Origin: WQXF01 sp031553615
GTDB taxonomy: Bacteria; Bacillota; Clostridia; Christensenellales; Aristaeellaceae
DNA length: 44,226 bases
Direction of reading: 5' to 3'
Assembly: GCA_031553615.1 (NCBI GenBank)
Contig: JAVBLJ010000058.1
Span: 1 to 44,226, forward strand
How positions within the stretch are numbered: the stretch's first letter is position 1; every line of letters begins with the position of its first letter. A program made the translations under genes and the position numbers. Shown piece after piece: positions 25,709 to 34,346 of this stretch. Below the pieces are notes generated by a model that made no database searches, was not told the origin of the DNA, and worked only from the letters and a program-made list of their open reading frames with translations.

Positions 25709-26607
25709 AGAGCACGACGATAAGACGGATGAGCTACGAGCGCAAGAAGGCTTGGGTGGGCCGGGGCTTTATCTCCCTTTGGTTCGTGGGGCTTTCGGTG
25801 TTCTTCCTGTACCCCATGATCTCCTCGTTTTTGCTCACCTTCCAGCGCATCACCTTCGATAGTGCCTCGCTTCCGGTCTACGACTGGGTGGGCCTGGGCA
25901 ACTACACCAAATTCCTGTTCAGTGATCCGTATGTGCTGGGGTACTTGCTCAACAGCCTGGCCGGCGTGTTCTCCTCGTTGCCGCTGATCATTCTGTTCTC
26001 GCTGTTCGCCGCCGTGCTGATCAACCGCAAGTTTAAGGGGCGGGGTTTGGTGCGCAGCATATTCTTCTTCCCGGTCATCATCACCTCGGGCGCGCTCATC
26101 TACGTGCTGCAGACCGAAACCGTGGCGGTGCAGCAGGCCGGGGCCAACGCCGTGATGCTGCGCAACGTGGATGTGGGGCGAATCCTCAACGTGCTGCTGG
26201 GCAACGCGCGCTTCGCGGCTCCCATCGTGAAGCTCATGGATCAGGTGTTCGTCATCATTTGGAAATCGGGGGTGCAGACGCTGCTGTTTCTGGCGGGGCT
26301 GCAATCCATATCGGGCTCGCTGTACGAATGCGCCAGCGTGGAGGGCGCGACGGCTTGGGAGAAATTCTGGAAGATTACCGTGCCGCTCATTTCGCCGGTG
26401 ATCCTCATCAACGTGGTCTACACCATCGTCGATTCATTTACCGATTATAACAACGAATACCTGCGCTACGTGATGCAGCAGACCTTTGGCAACGTGGAGC
26501 TGACCTACGGCGCGACCATCGCATGGGTCTACTTCGCCGTCACCTTCGTGATGCTGATGGCCATCGTGGGTATCATTTCCCGGAATGTCTACTACGCTAA
26601 CGATTGA
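25705..26607 (+). CDS. Sugar ABC transporter permease (MalF type), importer 2
   Basis: A 300-residue permease with six membrane segments and the EAA loop LYECASVEGATAWEKFWKITVPLISP. The start segment KKAWVGRGFISLWFVGLSVFFLYPMISSFLLTF is typical of the UgpA/LplB-like group. It carries a larger periplasmic-side loop (about 135-185: QTETVAVQQAGANAVMLRNV...) than importer-1 permease. The ATG overlaps the DUF5696 stop by four bases. With the next two genes it forms a second complete importer, again with no ATPase of its own. Confidence 0.94.
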   Translation: MKSTTIRRMSYERKKAWVGRGFISLWFVGLSVFFLYPMISSFLLTFQRITFDSASLPVYDWVGLGNYTKFLFSDPYVLGYLLNSLAGVFSSLPLIILFSLFAAVLINRKFKGRGLVRSIFFFPVIITSGALIYVLQTETVAVQQAGANAVMLRNVDVGRILNVLLGNARFAAPIVKLMDQVFVIIWKSGVQTLLFLAGLQSISGSLYECASVEGATAWEKFWKITVPLISPVILINVVYTIVDSFTDYNNEYLRYVMQQTFGNVELTYGATIAWVYFAVTFVMLMAIVGIISRNVYYAND

Positions 26608-26620
26608 GGGGAGGGGCACC

Positions 26621-27541
26621 ATGCTACAACCATCGGCGAAGCGATCCAGGTTTGCCCGTCTCCGAGAGCCGTACGTCTGGCGGCGCTTCTTCAGCGCCCT
26701 GGGGCTGTGGGTGATCATGGCCGGGATCATGTACATCATGATCTATCCGCTGCTGCAGATCATCTCCACCAGCCTCAAGAGCTATCAGGACATGCTCAAC
26801 CCCATGTCGATCTGGATTCCGCGCACGTTCCGCTACCAGAACTATGCGCGTGCGTTCACGGCCATGGGCTACCTGGGCGTGATTCAGAACACACTGCTGA
26901 TCACCCTGACCGCGCCGCTGCTGCAGCTGATCTCCTGCGCGATCACAGGCTATGGCTTTGCGCGGTTTAAGTTCCGCGAAAAGGGGTTTCTGTTTGCGCT
27001 GCTCATGCTCTCGCTGCTGGTTCCGCAGCAGACCATCGTGCTGCCCCAATACCTGCTCTTTCGATCCCTGGGCGCGATCAACAGCTATTGGCCCATCATA
27101 CTGCCTTCCATGATGGCGCAGGGCCTCAAGAGCGCGCTGTTCGTGTTCATATTCCGGCAGTTCTTCCGCGGCCTGCCCAAGGAGCTGGAGGATGCGGCCT
27201 ACATCGATGGCTGCGGCTTTGTGCGCACCTTCCTGCGAGTGATGCTGCCCAACGCGGTGCCAGCGGCGCTGGCCATCTTCCTGTTCTCGTTCGTATGGCA
27301 CTACAACGATGTGTACATGGTTTCGATGTTCACCACCCGCGCCGAGCTGCACACCCTTTCCGTCCGGCTGGTCAACATCATGAACTACCTGACCGAGCCC
27401 GGCATCGTGCGAGACATGGTGCAGTACGTCCCGGTGAAGTACGCGGGCGTGTTCCTTGCGATCATACCAATTATATTGGTATATCTGTTTGGCCAAAAAT
27501 ACTTTGTGGAAGGAGTGGAACGTTCCGGTATCGTGGGCTAA
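26621..27541 (+). CDS. Carbohydrate ABC transporter permease (MalG type), importer 2
   Basis: A 306-residue permease with six membrane segments and the EAA loop LEDAAYIDGCGFVRTFLRVMLPNAVP. The C-terminus QKYFVEGVERSGIVG is the usual end of this subfamily. An ATG at 26585 would overlap the previous gene by 23 bases; the ATG used here has GAGGGGAGGGG just before it and begins 13 bases after the previous stop. It is the partner of the preceding permease. The binding protein for this pair follows after a 54-base gap. Confidence 0.93.
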   Translation: MLQPSAKRSRFARLREPYVWRRFFSALGLWVIMAGIMYIMIYPLLQIISTSLKSYQDMLNPMSIWIPRTFRYQNYARAFTAMGYLGVIQNTLLITLTAPLLQLISCAITGYGFARFKFREKGFLFALLMLSLLVPQQTIVLPQYLLFRSLGAINSYWPIILPSMMAQGLKSALFVFIFRQFFRGLPKELEDAAYIDGCGFVRTFLRVMLPNAVPAALAIFLFSFVWHYNDVYMVSMFTTRAELHTLSVRLVNIMNYLTEPGIVRDMVQYVPVKYAGVFLAIIPIILVYLFGQKYFVEGVERSGIVG

Positions 27542-27595
27542 CCGAATCCGAAGGATGTTTAGCGAATACGCAACAGAAATGAAGGAGGAAACCCC

Positions 27596-28954
27596 ATGAA
27601 ACGTACATCCATCATCGCGTTCCTGCTGATTCTGACGCTGCTCGTGCCCATGGCCGCCAGCGCCGCCACCGACGAGAGCACACTCAATGGCTACCCGCTT
27701 CAAAAGGGCATCTACGAGGGCGTGACCATCAAGCTGGTGCAGCCCTGGTGGACCGCCACCGACGACCCGAAGTACGAAGAGAACACGCGGGTTTACCGCG
27801 AATTTGAAGAGCACACCGGCGCGAAGGTGGAATTCATCACCGTTGCGCAGGATGGCGACGCCTTCGAGGGCTACAAGCAGGCGGTCATCAACATGGTGAT
27901 GGCCAACGACGCGCCCGATGCCGTCATCGGCACCACCTTCCCGGTTCCGGCGTGGGTCAGCAAGAACCTGATTCAGCCCTGGAACAAGTACATGGACCTT
28001 TCTGACCTGGCGGCCAAGAACATCAGCCCCATGGCCAAGGGCCCCTTCGCGATCGGCGAGGACGTGTACGGCATTCAGACCCCCACCACCCCCATCGACA
28101 ACGCGATGGCCATTTACTATAGCAAGTCCGCCTTTGAAAACAAGGGCCTGGACGATCCCTACGAGCTGTACACGGCCGGCAAGTGGAACTGGGATGCGTT
28201 CATCGACGCCAGCAACGCGCTGACCTACGACGGCGGCAGCGGCGCTATCGATCACTTCGCCATCGCCGGATGGTACATCATCGATTCGTATCAGCCCTTC
28301 ATCGCCGCGAACGGCGGCGACACCGTGAAGATCGGCGAGGACGGCAAGCCGCGCTTCGCGATGAACGATCCGGAGACGGTGTTCGCGCTCAACTACGCCA
28401 TCGAAAAGATGCCGCTCCATGCCGACAAGCTGTGGCCGCTTATCGAAAGCTACGATTGGGATATCGGTGCGCTGCTCTTCGACGGCACCGTGGGCATGCT
28501 GCACGAGTGCTACTGGTGGTACGACACCGCCCTGGAGACCATGGGCGAAGACCTGGGCATCGTTCCCTTCCCGCTGGGGCCGGATTACAAGGGCGAGGCG
28601 GTTTCCCGCGACTACTTGGAGGCCTGCTACGGCTGGTACCTGATGGCGGGCGCGAAAAACCCGCAGGCCACCGCCGACCTGTACGGCTACCTGTGGTATG
28701 CGAACAAGGAATATGACGTCCCCCCGCCCGCAGTTAAGGGTTACCCCGAAATTTTCGGCGACCGCTACGACGATATCCAGCTCTGGACCAACAACGCCGC
28801 GCTGGAAACCGCGCGCGCCTACCCGGGCCTGGAGGTGGTCGTCGCCAACATTTACACCGCCATCAACGCCAACGGCGTCACCCCGGCCAACGCGACCGAA
28901 TCGGCCGCACAGGAGGCGCAGGCCATCATCGACGCTATCCTTGCTGGCAATTAA
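27596..28954 (+). CDS. Extracellular solute-binding protein, importer 2
   Basis: A 452-residue family-1 sugar-binding protein. The signal peptide MKRTSIIAFLLILTLLVPM continues to a signal peptidase I site (ASA-A, about residue 22). There is no lipobox Cys, unusual for a Gram-positive binding protein, which would need retention by another means or work as a released trap. The fold is seen in GVTIKLVQPWWTATDDPK, the hinge regions and the FIDASNALTYDGG segment. A strong GGAGG precedes the ATG. Aromatic residues are abundant (for example ECYWWYDTA), fitting sugar stacking. A perfect hairpin follows the gene, which may keep its message more abundant than the genes behind. Confidence 0.92.
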   Translation: MKRTSIIAFLLILTLLVPMAASAATDESTLNGYPLQKGIYEGVTIKLVQPWWTATDDPKYEENTRVYREFEEHTGAKVEFITVAQDGDAFEGYKQAVINMVMANDAPDAVIGTTFPVPAWVSKNLIQPWNKYMDLSDLAAKNISPMAKGPFAIGEDVYGIQTPTTPIDNAMAIYYSKSAFENKGLDDPYELYTAGKWNWDAFIDASNALTYDGGSGAIDHFAIAGWYIIDSYQPFIAANGGDTVKIGEDGKPRFAMNDPETVFALNYAIEKMPLHADKLWPLIESYDWDIGALLFDGTVGMLHECYWWYDTALETMGEDLGIVPFPLGPDYKGEAVSRDYLEACYGWYLMAGAKNPQATADLYGYLWYANKEYDVPPPAVKGYPEIFGDRYDDIQLWTNNAALETARAYPGLEVVVANIYTAINANGVTPANATESAAQEAQAIIDAILAGN

Positions 28955-28977
28955 CGAGCACAAACCGTTGCGGAGCA

Positions 28978-29007
28978 TCGGGCGGGTGCGGAAGCGCATC
29001 CGCCCGA
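28978..29007 (+). promoter_or_regulatory. Intercistronic hairpin after the binding-protein gene
   Basis: Thirteen-base arms (tcgggcgggtgcg at 28978-28990 and cgcatccgcccga at 28995-29007) pair with one G-U around a GAAG tetraloop. The sequence CCTTTAGGAGG follows, so the hairpin ends just before the next ribosome binding site. With no long T tract it is more likely an mRNA-stability or partial attenuation element than a full terminator. Confidence 0.65.
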
Positions 29008-29022
29008 CCTTTAGGAGGAACC

Positions 29023-30243
29023 ATGGCAGATTGGCAAACCCTGCGGGAGAAGATGGGTCTTCCGGAGATGAGCCCCTATTACGACCGCGCGTGGGCGCAG
29101 TTTGACCCGGCCACCGCACAAGGGCCGCTGCTGGATCGCGCATTCATCCGCGAGCACATCGACTTGTTCCGCTTTTCGGAGGAGCTTTTGGGGGCGATCT
29201 TCCACGCCGAGGATTGCATATTGGCCGATGCCGATGCCCTGCTGGCGGCGCACTTTCTCTATCAAGCGATCTTTACCCTGAAAAAGCCCTACACCGGCCC
29301 CTACGTGATGGGGCTGTATCCGGCGGCCCTGGGCGATATCTCGGGGCTGTTTCCGCTGTGCGTGCTTTTGCGGAACGCGCCTCGCGCCTACGCCGCCATT
29401 CTGGAGCACGGGCTCGACGTTCAGGATGTAACCGGCAACTTTCGCAGCCTGAATTCCTTCACCCACCAGGATGGCGAGGGCCGCTGGAAGCTGGATGGCG
29501 TGGGCTGGTGCATCATTTGCATCACTGAATACCTCAATACGGTGGGCACGCTCCGGTTCGCCCCGGCGGTGATCGAGGATACCTTCACCGTTTATCGCTC
29601 GCGGAAATCGGGGGAATGCCGCACGCTCATCGCGGGGGATCGGGGCATACGGGCCGATGGACTGCTGGCCAACAGCGCGGAGGATACCGCTTACACCACG
29701 CGCTGGGCCGAGGGGCCGGGCTTCGTGGAGGCCTGCGAGGTGCGCAGGGACGGCTTTGTGCTGCCCGAGGCGGTGCGGATCGAGCTGGCGGAGTGGGAGG
29801 CGGTGCTGGGCCCGGGCGATGCCGCGCTGGAGTACCACATCCCCACCGCGAAGAACTACACGCCTGAGAACTGCGCCGATTCCTTCGAAAAGGCCATCGA
29901 ATACTTTGAGGCGCACTTTGACGATCTTTTCATCAAGGGGATTTGGTGCTATTCGTGGCTCTATTGCCCGCAGCTGCGCGCCGTGTTTGATGGGCGCGAG
30001 AGCGGAATCCTGCGCATGCAGGAGGCGCTACGGCTGGTGCCGGTGCAATCGGGCCCGGAGAGCTTCCAGCCCTTCGTGTTCGACGTACCCCACGGCACCA
30101 AGCCCGAGGATTTGCCCGAGGATACCTTCTTGCGGCGAGCGCTCAAGCAGGCCATGCTGCGGGGGGATTACCTGTGTACCGGCGGCGTGCAGCTGCCGAA
30201 GGATGAAATCGCCGCGGTGCGGAAAGGTGGAATGTCGGCATGA
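29023..30243 (+). CDS. Acyltransferase-domain (GNAT-like) protein
   Basis: A 406-residue soluble protein that I place in the family of acyltransferase-domain proteins with an N-terminal helical part and a C-terminal GNAT-like fold. It is found next to sugar operons in gut Clostridia. Visible segments include RSLNSFTHQDGEGRWKLDGVGWCIICITEYLNTVGTLRF in the middle and a C-terminal FDDLFIKGIWCYSWLYCPQLRAVFDGRESGILRMQEALRLVPV. No clear acetyl-CoA loop can be pointed out, so catalysis is inferred from family recall. It has no signal peptide. AGGAGG precedes the ATG. Its stop overlaps the GH18 gene by four bases, so the two products probably act on the same intermediate. Confidence 0.65.
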   Translation: MADWQTLREKMGLPEMSPYYDRAWAQFDPATAQGPLLDRAFIREHIDLFRFSEELLGAIFHAEDCILADADALLAAHFLYQAIFTLKKPYTGPYVMGLYPAALGDISGLFPLCVLLRNAPRAYAAILEHGLDVQDVTGNFRSLNSFTHQDGEGRWKLDGVGWCIICITEYLNTVGTLRFAPAVIEDTFTVYRSRKSGECRTLIAGDRGIRADGLLANSAEDTAYTTRWAEGPGFVEACEVRRDGFVLPEAVRIELAEWEAVLGPGDAALEYHIPTAKNYTPENCADSFEKAIEYFEAHFDDLFIKGIWCYSWLYCPQLRAVFDGRESGILRMQEALRLVPVQSGPESFQPFVFDVPHGTKPEDLPEDTFLRRALKQAMLRGDYLCTGGVQLPKDEIAAVRKGGMSA

Positions 30244-31247
30244 AAGCAGAGATCATCGCCTATTTGGCGGATTGGGGCTTCAAAAAGGATTTTCCGAAAG
30301 AACAGATGGCTCGTCTCACGCAAATCAACTATTCCTTTGGCCTGATCCGCGAGGGTCGGGTGGACGTGAGCCATTGGGAGGCCCGGGAGCGGCTGGAGCA
30401 GCATCGCCGCGATTATCCCCAGGTTCGGTTCGTGCTCTCCATCGGCGGCTGGGGCGCGGGTGGGTTTTCCGAGGCGGTCGCCACGCCCGAGGGCCGGGAG
30501 AAGCTCGCGGAATCGGGCATCGACTTCCTGAAGGAGTACAAGCTGGACGGGCTGGATTGGGATTGGGAGTATCCGACTTCGGATGCGGCCAATATCGCCT
30601 GCGCGCCCGAGGATAACGTGAACATGACGGATTTCCTGGTGCTGATGCGGGCAAAGCTGGATGCCCTGGGCGCGGCGGAGGGCCGTTACTTCCTGCAAAG
30701 CATGGCGGTAGGCGCGGGAGAGGAGCGGGTGAACGATTACATCTGGCCGCGCGCCGTACCCGCGCTGGATACGGTCAACCTCATGACCTACGATATGGCC
30801 AGCGCCACCCACGCCAGCCACGCAACCAACCTGCTGCCCAGCCCGCACGCGGCCTACAGCGCGGATCAGGCCGTGAAGGCGTTCCACAAGGCCGGGGTGC
30901 CGATGGAGAAGCTGGTGATCGGCTCCGCGTTCTACTTCCATGGCTACTGCGGCGCTGACGGGGCGAAGGCTGTCCTGGGGCAAGCCTGCGGGCAGAAGGT
31001 GCGCGGCGGTTCCTACGGCAGCAACGTGGAGCGGATCCCCGAGTGCGAACGCTGCTGGGATGAAGCGGCGGCGGCGGCCACCTACATCACCCCGGAGGGT
31101 GTCCTGCTCTCCGGCGACGATCCCGAATCGCTCCGGCGTAAGGGCGAGTACATCCTGGAGAACAAACTGGCGGGCATCATCATTTGGGAGCTCAACCACG
31201 ATAGCACCTGCGAGCTGCTGGAGTGCCTCTGCGCGACGCTTCGGTAA
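30240..31247 (+). CDS. GH18 family glycosidase (chitinase/ENGase-like), cytoplasmic
   Basis: A 335-residue GH18 enzyme. The substrate-binding SxGG motif is LSIGGWGAGGFS (66-77), and the catalytic DxxDxDxE motif is D103-G-L-D106-W-D108-W-E110, followed by YP. The active site is therefore intact and E110 is the predicted acid. Later GH18 strands are seen in VNLMTYDMASATH, KLVIGSAFYFHGY and GIIIWELNHDS. There is no signal peptide, so it acts in the cytoplasm on imported oligomers, probably containing N-acetylglucosamine. That would match the GlcNAc-kinase-like gene upstream. The ATG overlaps the previous gene by four bases. It ends the operon at a bidirectional terminator. Confidence 0.92.
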   Translation: MKAEIIAYLADWGFKKDFPKEQMARLTQINYSFGLIREGRVDVSHWEARERLEQHRRDYPQVRFVLSIGGWGAGGFSEAVATPEGREKLAESGIDFLKEYKLDGLDWDWEYPTSDAANIACAPEDNVNMTDFLVLMRAKLDALGAAEGRYFLQSMAVGAGEERVNDYIWPRAVPALDTVNLMTYDMASATHASHATNLLPSPHAAYSADQAVKAFHKAGVPMEKLVIGSAFYFHGYCGADGAKAVLGQACGQKVRGGSYGSNVERIPECERCWDEAAAAATYITPEGVLLSGDDPESLRRKGEYILENKLAGIIIWELNHDSTCELLECLCATLR

Positions 31248-31260
31248 CCCCGTCAAATAG

Positions 31261-31313
31261 AAAGGCACTCGCAAAGCTCTGCAGCCTCTGTGCAAGCTTT
31301 GCGGGTGCCTTTT
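31261..31313. terminator. Bidirectional terminator between convergent genes
   Basis: An 18-base stem: AAAGGCACtCGCAAAGCT (31261-31278) against AGCTTTGCGgGTGCCTTT (31295-31312), one mismatch, 16-base loop. A T run follows on the plus strand and a T-rich flank on the minus strand. It lies between the ends of the GH18 gene and the convergent dehydrogenase gene, and serves both. Confidence 0.9.
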
Positions 31314-31336
31314 CGATCCTATTCTTTCGGCTGGCA

Positions 31337-32539
31337 TCAATCGCGGGAATAGAGATCGCGGGTGTATACCTTGTGCTGCACGTCGTCTAAATCCTTGTGT
31401 CGGCGGTTCGCGATGATCACGTCGCAGCCGCTTTTGAACTCCTCCAGCGAGCGAATCACCCGGGAATTGTAGAAGGTCTCCTCCTCCAGCGTGGGCTCAT
31501 ACACCACGACCTCCACGCCCTTGGCCTTGATGCGCTTCATAACGCCCTGGATGGAGGAATGCCGGAAGTTGTCGGACCCGGCCTTCATCGTAAGCCGGTA
31601 TACGCCGATCACCGGGTTCTTCTTGGCCGGGAAGCCGGCCTTTTGCAGGATGCGGGCGGCCACAAAGTCCTTGCGCGTGCGGTTGGCATCGACGATGGCG
31701 TTGATGATGTTGTTGGGCACTTGATTGAAGTTGGCCATGAGCTGCTTGGTATCCTTGGGCAGGCAGTAGCCGCCGTAGCCGAAGGAGGGGTTGTTATAAT
31801 GCCCGCCGATGCGCGGATCGAAGCTGACTCCGTCGATGATCTGCCGGGTATCCAGTCCGCGCACCTCGGCGTAGGAATCCAGCTCGTTGAAGAAGGAGAC
31901 GCGCAGGGCCAGGTAGGTGTTGGCGAAGAGCTTGACGGCCTCCGCCTCGGTGAGGGGCATGATCAGGGTGGGGATATCCTGCTTGATCGCACCCTCCTGC
32001 AGCAGGGCGGCGAAGGCGTTCGCGCGTTCGACCATGCGCGGGTTCTCCTGCGGCGCGCCCACGATGATGCGCGAAGGGTACAGGTTGTCGTAGAGAGCGC
32101 GGCCTTCGCGCAGGAACTCCGGCGAGAACAGGATGTTGTCGCAACGGAACTTGGCGCGCGCCGATTCGCTGAAGCCGACGGGCACCGTCGATTTGATGAC
32201 CATGGTGCTCTGCGGGCTGATGGCCAGCACCTTCTCGATCACCGCCTCGACCAACGAGGTGTCGAAATAATTCTTGTCCGGATCGTAATTGGTGGGGGTG
32301 GATATCAGCACAAACTCCGCATTGGTGAAGGCTTCGACGGGGTCAAGGGTGGCGTGCAGAGAAAGCGGCTTGTTGGCGAGAAAATCTGTGCATTCCGCGT
32401 CTTCCAGGGGGGAACTCCGGGCGTTGAGCAGCGCAACCTTTTCCGGAATTACGTCCAAGGCGAACACGTCGTGGTGCTGCGATAGGAGAATCGCATTGGA
32501 TAGACCCACGTATCCGATGCCGGCAACAGCAATTTTCAT
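31337..32539 (-). CDS. ugd: UDP-glucose 6-dehydrogenase (nucleotide-sugar dehydrogenase)
   Basis: A 400-residue enzyme oxidising UDP-glucose to UDP-glucuronate with two NAD+, supplying acidic sugars for capsules or cell-wall polymers. The NAD-binding motif is GIGYVGLSNA (7-16), the substrate region is SPEFLREGRAL, and the catalytic Cys is C259 in FGYGGYCLPKD. It is the short form typical of Firmicutes (HasB/Ugd group). The frame is open to an ATG 36 codons upstream, but GGAGG stands nine bases before the ATG used here, which begins exactly at the nucleotide-binding fold. It is a single-gene unit outside the element-bounded region that begins just upstream of it. Confidence 0.95.
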   Translation of the reverse strand: MKIAVAGIGYVGLSNAILLSQHHDVFALDVIPEKVALLNARSSPLEDAECTDFLANKPLSLHATLDPVEAFTNAEFVLISTPTNYDPDKNYFDTSLVEAVIEKVLAISPQSTMVIKSTVPVGFSESARAKFRCDNILFSPEFLREGRALYDNLYPSRIIVGAPQENPRMVERANAFAALLQEGAIKQDIPTLIMPLTEAEAVKLFANTYLALRVSFFNELDSYAEVRGLDTRQIIDGVSFDPRIGGHYNNPSFGYGGYCLPKDTKQLMANFNQVPNNIINAIVDANRTRKDFVAARILQKAGFPAKKNPVIGVYRLTMKAGSDNFRHSSIQGVMKRIKAKGVEVVVYEPTLEEETFYNSRVIRSLEEFKSGCDVIIANRRHKDLDDVQHKVYTRDLYSRD

Positions 32540-32651
32540 GGGGGTGACCTCCTTTGTGTTCGTGATTGGTATCAAAAGAAACTGCGCGTACGGCGCGTAT
32601 GACCGCCGTGCTCGCGCGGGATTCCTGAATGTACGGCCGAGGGACAATGCA

Positions 32652-32657
32652 ATTATA
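32652..32657 (-). promoter_or_regulatory. Probable -10 of the ugd promoter
   Basis: TATAAT on the minus strand, about 110 bases upstream of the ugd start. No good -35 is seen at 16-18 bases (TTTCCT is the nearest). Support is modest. Confidence 0.4.
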
Positions 32658-32710
32658 CTTGATTACGGAGCAAGAGGAAAGGCATTTTGCATACTACAAA
32701 TCCGAATTGA

Positions 32711-32871
32711 TACTACTCCTCGTTAGATTTCGAGCATATATCGCGGATCTTTATCCGAATGGCGTTGTCGTGCCTCGGTCAGCGTAGCTGCTGGCTACGC
32801 CTCCTTCGGACTCCTTGCCGAACGTATAAATCTCTCGCTGGCTTATTGGCAAAACCTAATTGGAATTGGTA
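32711..32871. mobile_element. Miniature element copy 1 (161 bp)
   Basis: A 161-base sequence that aligns end to end without gaps with the element at 42945-43105. About 110 of its bases (from 32761) are nearly identical. The right end (32847-32871) closes with TAATTGGAATTGGTA; the left end starts TACTACTCC and is a decayed form of the inverted repeat. The centre has a perfect hairpin, GCGTAGC-TGCTG-GCTACGC. No transposase is encoded, so it is a MITE-like element. It lies in the 361-base gap between the ugd start and the secreted-protein gene (32540-32900). Confidence 0.8.
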
Positions 32872-32900
32872 TGAGATTACATACTCCCGGTACCTTGCGC

Positions 32901-34346
32901 TTATTCCTGCGGACGAAGCGCAGACGGGAAGAGACAGGTCGTACCCAAATCGTTGGGTTCGAATTGCTGCAAATAGTTTTCGATTTCGGCGTTCAGCGTA
33001 CTATCTTCGGCAGGTAGCGTCTCTGCGAGATTGGAGCGAGCCTTTATGAATGCCTGTTCGATCTCCTCTGCGCGCCAGATTCTCTCTCGTGAATCCTTAT
33101 AGAGTTTTTCTTTTTTATAGTGCTCTTCGCTGTCTATAAACGCATCGGTCACCACGTCTTTTTGCCACAATGCCTGCGCCCTGAGCATGCTGAGCAGCGT
33201 TGGCAGCAACGTCTTCGGCTTGCCTTCCCCGTCCTTTTGCTGCATCGAAACGCGTGTTTCGCCAACTTCTATCCGCGTGATCCTATCTAGCCATTCCTGC
33301 GCCATACCGGCGTTTAAGTAGTCCTCCAGCGCTTTCGATGTGCACAGCTTTTTGTCGCGGATGCGCTCCAATTCTTTGAGGACGGCCTCCAGATGCTCAG
33401 CTTGCCCCTGAATTAGCTCGACCCGCTTTTGCCAAGGATGCTGATCCTCCGCCTCAACTTTCCACTTTTTTTCCGCTTTAGGTTTGGGAGAGCCTGCCGT
33501 CCGGAAAAAGAAAACCGGCGCCTCGGTACCATCAACGGTGGTCGGTGTGACTCGATAGGCCGTGGCTTCCTCTAGCCCATTTGCACGAATATGCTTTTCC
33601 AGCTCTTTTTTCTTCCCCTTTACCTTGTCCGCATCGTGCTTCCGCGGCCGTCCGGTGCCTTTTGAAACGTTTACCACCTCTACACTGCTCAAAGCAATCT
33701 GCTCGCCAGACTCCGGGTCCATCGCCAGCAACGTCGCGGCACTGCGGGCAATCGCCGTCAGGTAATACGTAGGCAATGCCTTGCCCTGCGCGTCCATACC
33801 AAACGCCATGATCGTTGCCGAACCCACGCTGTTCACAAATGGCGGCACGATATCCCGATCCAGGTCTATTCCGACGCTCGCCGAGAGATACATGTATTGA
33901 TTAATCGGTACATTCTCGAACGTAAGCTGCACGATTGTCCCCGAGGATACTTTGGGCAGAACTCTCGCGTTTTCGTAGAGCCCTGGTTGAAAACTGAGAT
34001 TGCTCATCCCTTTGGTCTTGCCTGATTCCTTTTCCTGCCCGGGTATAACAAGCGGAGCCAGCCCTTCTCCTCTTGATAGCACTATCGGATCACGCTGGCT
34101 TTTGCCCTGCCCTCCATAGTATTCGGGGAGGTTCACCAGCACCACGATGGTTTTTGTTTGCGCGTCCACACTCGACACCGCGATTAGTGGGTTGTGTTCC
34201 GGAATGACCTTTCTGAGCATGCTCTCCCCCGCAAAGCCCAGCTCAATTGGCTTTTTTTCCTCTTTCTTTTCTGCCGCTACCGGCATTACCCCTGTCAGAC
34301 AGAGCACCGCACATAGCAAGAAACTGATCATCTTTCGCACAAACAT
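32901..34346 (-). CDS. Secreted protein of unknown function
   Basis: A 481-residue protein that I do not recognise. A signal peptide (1-23, MISFLLCAVLCLTGVMPVAA) predicts export, and there is no anchor. The N-terminal half (about 30-190) is beta-rich and could hold Ig- or fibronectin-like domains. The region from 225 to 450 is highly charged and helical, with Lys-rich segments (KVKGKKKELEKHI, PKPKAEKKWKVEAEDQ) and likely coiled coil (RVELIQGQAEHLEAVLKELERIRDKK). The ATG used has AAAGGA six bases upstream; the open frame above it contains no good start. It lies just inside the right edge of element copy 1 and is the last minus-strand gene of the 10-kb region. Confidence 0.7.
   Translation of the reverse strand: MFVRKMISFLLCAVLCLTGVMPVAAEKKEEKKPIELGFAGESMLRKVIPEHNPLIAVSSVDAQTKTIVVLVNLPEYYGGQGKSQRDPIVLSRGEGLAPLVIPGQEKESGKTKGMSNLSFQPGLYENARVLPKVSSGTIVQLTFENVPINQYMYLSASVGIDLDRDIVPPFVNSVGSATIMAFGMDAQGKALPTYYLTAIARSAATLLAMDPESGEQIALSSVEVVNVSKGTGRPRKHDADKVKGKKKELEKHIRANGLEEATAYRVTPTTVDGTEAPVFFFRTAGSPKPKAEKKWKVEAEDQHPWQKRVELIQGQAEHLEAVLKELERIRDKKLCTSKALEDYLNAGMAQEWLDRITRIEVGETRVSMQQKDGEGKPKTLLPTLLSMLRAQALWQKDVVTDAFIDSEEHYKKEKLYKDSRERIWRAEEIEQAFIKARSNLAETLPAEDSTLNAEIENYLQQFEPNDLGTTCLFPSALRPQE

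Noticed and set aside
26624..29143. An 839-residue minus-strand open frame opposite importer 2
   Set aside because: Shadow of the permease and binding-protein genes, rich in His, Gln and Arg, without a domain or start signal.
32759..33049. Short frames with a shared peptide (SCLGQRSCWLRLLRTP) here and at 42780-43061
   Set aside because: The shared peptide comes from the 161-bp miniature element; the frames run out into unrelated sequence and lack start signals.
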